Source of the DNA: Lachnospiraceae bacterium
Lineage (GTDB): Bacteria > Bacillota > Clostridia > Lachnospirales > Lachnospiraceae
Assembly: GCA_022799175.1 (NCBI GenBank)
Contig: JAAWNY010000005.1
Location: 16,891 to 80,890, forward strand
DNA length: 64,000 bases
Reading direction: 5' to 3'
Shown: positions 61,723-64,000 of the stretch, in pieces
Layout: each line of letters starts with the position of its first letter
Position numbering within the stretch: the first letter of the stretch is position 1
Program-made: the position numbers and the translations under genes
The notes under the pieces: generated by a model
Told to the model about the DNA's origin: nothing
The model's input: the letters and a program-made list of their open reading frames with translations, nothing else
Database searches by the model: none

Positions 61723-63138
61723 TTATACATCCATATCTTCTCCTTTTCCTGGCAAAATCTGAATTTCCGACTGCATCTGTATCACCTCTATCATCCTCTC
61801 TGCCACTCTATGCAAATCCTTCCCGGAAATCATTATCCCATAGATGTCTACCAGGAATTTCTGCAGCTTATCCCAAAATATTTCTGGTGCCACCTCTACT
61901 AGAATTCCGGCTCCTCTCATTAATATATCCGAGTATTGCCAATTGCTGATTCCTTCTATTACTTTTGCAAATCTTTGCATGCTCAGAACCCCAAATCTTT
62001 TTCCAATCCGTTCGATAGCATCTGCTAATCCCGGTTCTACCTGCTGATATTTCAACAAATAAGCCAGCAAATATACCAAGACATCTGGATTTTCTCCATG
62101 TAGCAACAAATGAAGCAAATAATCCCTCTCTTCTTCCTTTGTCTTCTCACTTCCATGCTCTTTTTCTTTATTTTCCAGTCTGTTCTCCACTATTGTCCCC
62201 AAAAGCTCCATAGCGGCAACCTTCTTTTCCTCTGAAAGAGAACGCAAGCAACTATTCAAAAACCGATTTAGTTCTTGTAACTCCTTCACCTCTCTTTTCC
62301 CCGAACGAACCAAAAAACAGGTATTTTCCTCTCCAAACCAGAAAAATGCGTTCACACAGTGATTTTCCCAAAAGCCTCTTTTTTCATCTGCAAACCTTTG
62401 ATAATAGATATCTTTTCCTACATCATTCAACAAAATATTCACATAATCATATTCCATATTATGATTCTCGATCACCTGCTGCCTTTTACGAATTCTTTCC
62501 CGGTATTTTTTGATAAATTCATCCGAAAACCCTTGCCCATCAAAAGACAAACACCGACTCACAGAATCTTCCATCAACGCAATATATTTTGCTTTATTTC
62601 CACCTTTCGAATGTCCCGTAACCGTAATTTGGGAGAAATGTTCCATCAGTCCTAAAGATCCATACCACTCCCAAGCATTTTTCTGCTGTATTGTAGATAC
62701 CCCATCCGTTTCTTCTGTAGCTGCCCCACCTAAAAAGTCATCCCGCCATTCACCTGCCGCTGTCCCCCTGAACACAACTATCGCCTCTCCAAAATGACTT
62801 TGCGTGAATACAGCGCTCATTCCTCCGCCTCCGCCATCTGCCTCATCCCAATGAACATTTTGGATCCTCATGTCGCACAGCTCAGGATTTCCTGCAATCA
62901 GTTGGACAATACGATTCCATTCCCTGCCTTTCATGCAAAATCCACATTGCGCCTCATCCAAAAACGGTTTTTGTCTCCACGAATCAAGCAACGCGCCTAT
63001 CGTGTTTCCCTGATATGCATCCATAGTTCTTTTGCCATCTTCCTCTTTGGGGCAATACATCAATTGATTTAATAATAATATCTCTCCTACTGACAGCATC
63101 CCTGCTCCCATTTTCCTATTCTTCCTCTCCCCCATCAT
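61723..63138 (-). CDS. Mbeg1-like alpha/beta hydrolase (DUF2974)
   Basis: A 471-residue cytosolic hydrolase-fold protein with GEAIVVFRGTAAGEWRDDF upstream and the nucleophile elbow GHSKGGNKAKY (about residue 173). The C-terminal third is helical and Glu/Lys-rich. Such Mbeg1-like (DUF2974) proteins in Clostridia look like class-3 lipases; the substrate is unknown. Starts at 63138 or 63111 are both possible: GAGAGG precedes the latter. The gene stands alone between iadA and the collagen-like gene. Confidence 0.85.
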   Translation of the reverse strand: MMGERKNRKMGAGMLSVGEILLLNQLMYCPKEEDGKRTMDAYQGNTIGALLDSWRQKPFLDEAQCGFCMKGREWNRIVQLIAGNPELCDMRIQNVHWDEADGGGGGMSAVFTQSHFGEAIVVFRGTAAGEWRDDFLGGAATEETDGVSTIQQKNAWEWYGSLGLMEHFSQITVTGHSKGGNKAKYIALMEDSVSRCLSFDGQGFSDEFIKKYRERIRKRQQVIENHNMEYDYVNILLNDVGKDIYYQRFADEKRGFWENHCVNAFFWFGEENTCFLVRSGKREVKELQELNRFLNSCLRSLSEEKKVAAMELLGTIVENRLENKEKEHGSEKTKEEERDYLLHLLLHGENPDVLVYLLAYLLKYQQVEPGLADAIERIGKRFGVLSMQRFAKVIEGISNWQYSDILMRGAGILVEVAPEIFWDKLQKFLVDIYGIMISGKDLHRVAERMIEVIQMQSEIQILPGKGEDMDV

Positions 63139-63186
63139 GATATGTTACAATCTCTCCTCTCTCATTCTGGTTTTCCCCAATATCTC

Positions 63187-63234
63187 CAAAAAGGCTCTTG
63201 GAAATACCATATTATGATATTCCCAGGAGCCTTC
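63187..63234 (-). terminator. Terminator after the collagen-like gene
   Basis: The arms aaggctcctgg/ccaagagcctt (one mismatch) enclose a further A/T-rich pairing; on the minus strand tttttgg follows. It sits about 30 bases past the stop codon. Confidence 0.78.
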
Positions 63235-63261
63235 ATCGATTGTCAGAGGCTAGGCAAAAAC

Positions 63262-64000
63262 TCAATCCAACTTTTTCACTGTAAGTGTGGCATTCACTCC
63301 ACTGCCGAGCGTTACCCCCACTGCTAACACTGCGGAAAGCGCCATATCAACAGCACTTCCTGCTGTCAATGTTATAATGGTACTTCCGCTGAACAACGAG
63401 CTGGTACCTACTGCCAAAAGCCTGGAAATCGTTGCGCTGGGGACATTGACTCCATTGACTCTCACTGCAAGTGTAATTGTCGTTGCCACTGCTGCTGTCA
63501 AACTAGTAGAATAATTGATTTCATACGTACCCGGATTCGCAACTACAATACTGTTTGCCGGTACATAAGTTGCCTCTTTTACTGGCCCCGCAGTGGAAAG
63601 TGGAATCTGTGTCGTTCCTCCCACTGTCAAATTCAAAGTTTGAGGTGCTGTGCTATACAATCCTCCATAAGCATTCAACCCATTTGCCGGACCGGTTACC
63701 CCAGTAGCACCTGTAAGACCTGCTGGGCCAGTGGCTCCCGCTGCTCCCGTGGCTCCTGCCGGACCAGCCACCCCTGCTGGGCCCGTTGGTCCTGTTGGAC
63801 CGACTGGGCCCTCCGGACCCGTCGCTCCTGTGGCTCCCGCTGGGCCTTCCGGACCGGTGGCTCCCGTCGCTCCCGCTGCTCCTGTGGCTCCCGCTGGACC
63901 CTCCGGACCGGTGGCTCCCGTCGCTCCCGCTGCTCCTGTGGCTCCCGCTGGACCCTCCGGACCGGTGGCTCCCGTCGCTCCCGCTGCTCCTGTGGCTCCC
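63262..64000 (-). CDS. Collagen-like surface protein with BclA-type C-terminus (5' end off window)
   Basis: The last 245 residues of a surface glycoprotein-like protein. From the right edge to about 63700 every third residue is Gly ([15 protein letters not shown] triplets), a collagen-like region typical of Clostridia and Bacillus exosporium proteins. The final ~140 residues, from [19 protein letters not shown] to the Lys-Lys-Leu-Asp end, match the BclA C-terminal jelly-roll domain, which trimerises. The frame is open up to base 64000, so the start lies beyond the window; an internal GTG at 63771 is not the start. A spore-surface location is likely but inferred. Confidence 0.9.
   Translation of the reverse strand, partial: GATGAAGATGATGPEGPAGATGAAGATGATGPEGPAGATGAAGATGATGPEGPAGATGATGPEGPVGPTGPTGPAGVAGPAGATGAAGATGPAGLTGATGVTGPANGLNAYGGLYSTAPQTLNLTVGGTTQIPLSTAGPVKEATYVPANSIVVANPGTYEINYSTSLTAAVATTITLAVRVNGVNVPSATISRLLAVGTSSLFSGSTIITLTAGSAVDMALSAVLAVGVTLGSGVNATLTVKKLD
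63851..64000 (-). repeat. 54-bp tandem repeat encoding 18-residue collagen units
   Basis: Two complete, identical 54-base units (63851-63904 and 63905-63958) plus 42 bases of a third lie at the right edge, and a shorter 36-base variant precedes them (63815-63850). Each encodes six Gly-X-Y triplets ([18 protein letters not shown]). The absence of drift between copies points to recent expansion. The true copy number is beyond the window. Confidence 0.92.

Noticed and set aside
63262..63771. Collagen-like gene starting at the GTG at 63771
   Set aside because: The Gly-X-Y frame continues without a stop to base 64000, so this is an internal Val codon.
63700..64000. CRISPR-like repeats
   Set aside because: The repeat is in-frame coding sequence with no spacers between units; it encodes collagen triplets.

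Overview
The window looks like chromosomal DNA of an anaerobic, probably spore-forming Clostridia member, most likely Lachnospiraceae. The grounds are a single-chain pyruvate:ferredoxin oxidoreductase, an anaerobic (cbi-type) cobalamin gene set, Gram-positive lipoproteins with strong AGGAGG ribosome sites, YesM/YesN-type two-component proteins, and a BclA-like collagen surface protein. No rRNA, tRNA, phage, insertion sequence or CRISPR array is visible. Almost all genes lie on the minus strand, so transcription mostly runs from high to low coordinates.

Layout. 1-5.8 kb: 5' part of a TctC solute-binding protein, an SH3/NlpC cell-wall hydrolase, a split chromate transporter, a lipoprotein and a cytidylate-kinase-like protein. 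5.94-6.27 kb: a gene-free, ~323-bp imperfect palindrome. 6.3-11.6 kb: an ABC transporter of the COG2984/TrpXYZ type, a PsiE-like protein, an M19 dipeptidase behind an attenuator-like leader, and methylglyoxal synthase. 11.7-18.2 kb: the tig-clpP-clpX and lon-ysxC protein quality control block. 18.5-19.3 kb: a CYTH triphosphatase and a small coiled-coil membrane protein. 19.4-28.9 kb: a sugar-uptake regulon in which a response regulator, a histidine kinase and two extra sugar-binding proteins precede mglBAC.

29-48.4 kb holds cobalamin genes in two blocks. One is cobU-like/cbiB/cobD under its own promoter; the other is cbiD-cbiG-cbiJE-cbiT-cobU-cobS, with several ATGA overlaps. Between them lie fsa and a duplicated module: a lipoprotein joining a sugar-type solute-binding domain to a 5'-nucleotidase C-terminal-like domain, followed by a hybrid histidine kinase with two receiver domains. 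The two copies flank a GNAT acetyltransferase. I see no permease next to either copy, so I read them as ligand sensors; this is the most novel-looking system in the window.

48.6-64 kb: pyruvate:ferredoxin oxidoreductase, a VanW-family wall protein, a cluster of small genes (a 23% cysteine membrane protein, a 56-residue Cys-containing protein, and two small soluble proteins with matching ribosome sites), a secreted L,D-transpeptidase, glycogen debranching enzyme, a YfcC carrier next to isoaspartyl dipeptidase, an Mbeg1-like hydrolase, and the 3' part of a collagen-like gene with a 54-bp tandem repeat at the right edge.

Starts were re-chosen from ribosome sites where the longest frame looked wrong, including a GTG start at 37132 and a TTG start at 61621. 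All family calls come from reading motifs; no database search was run.
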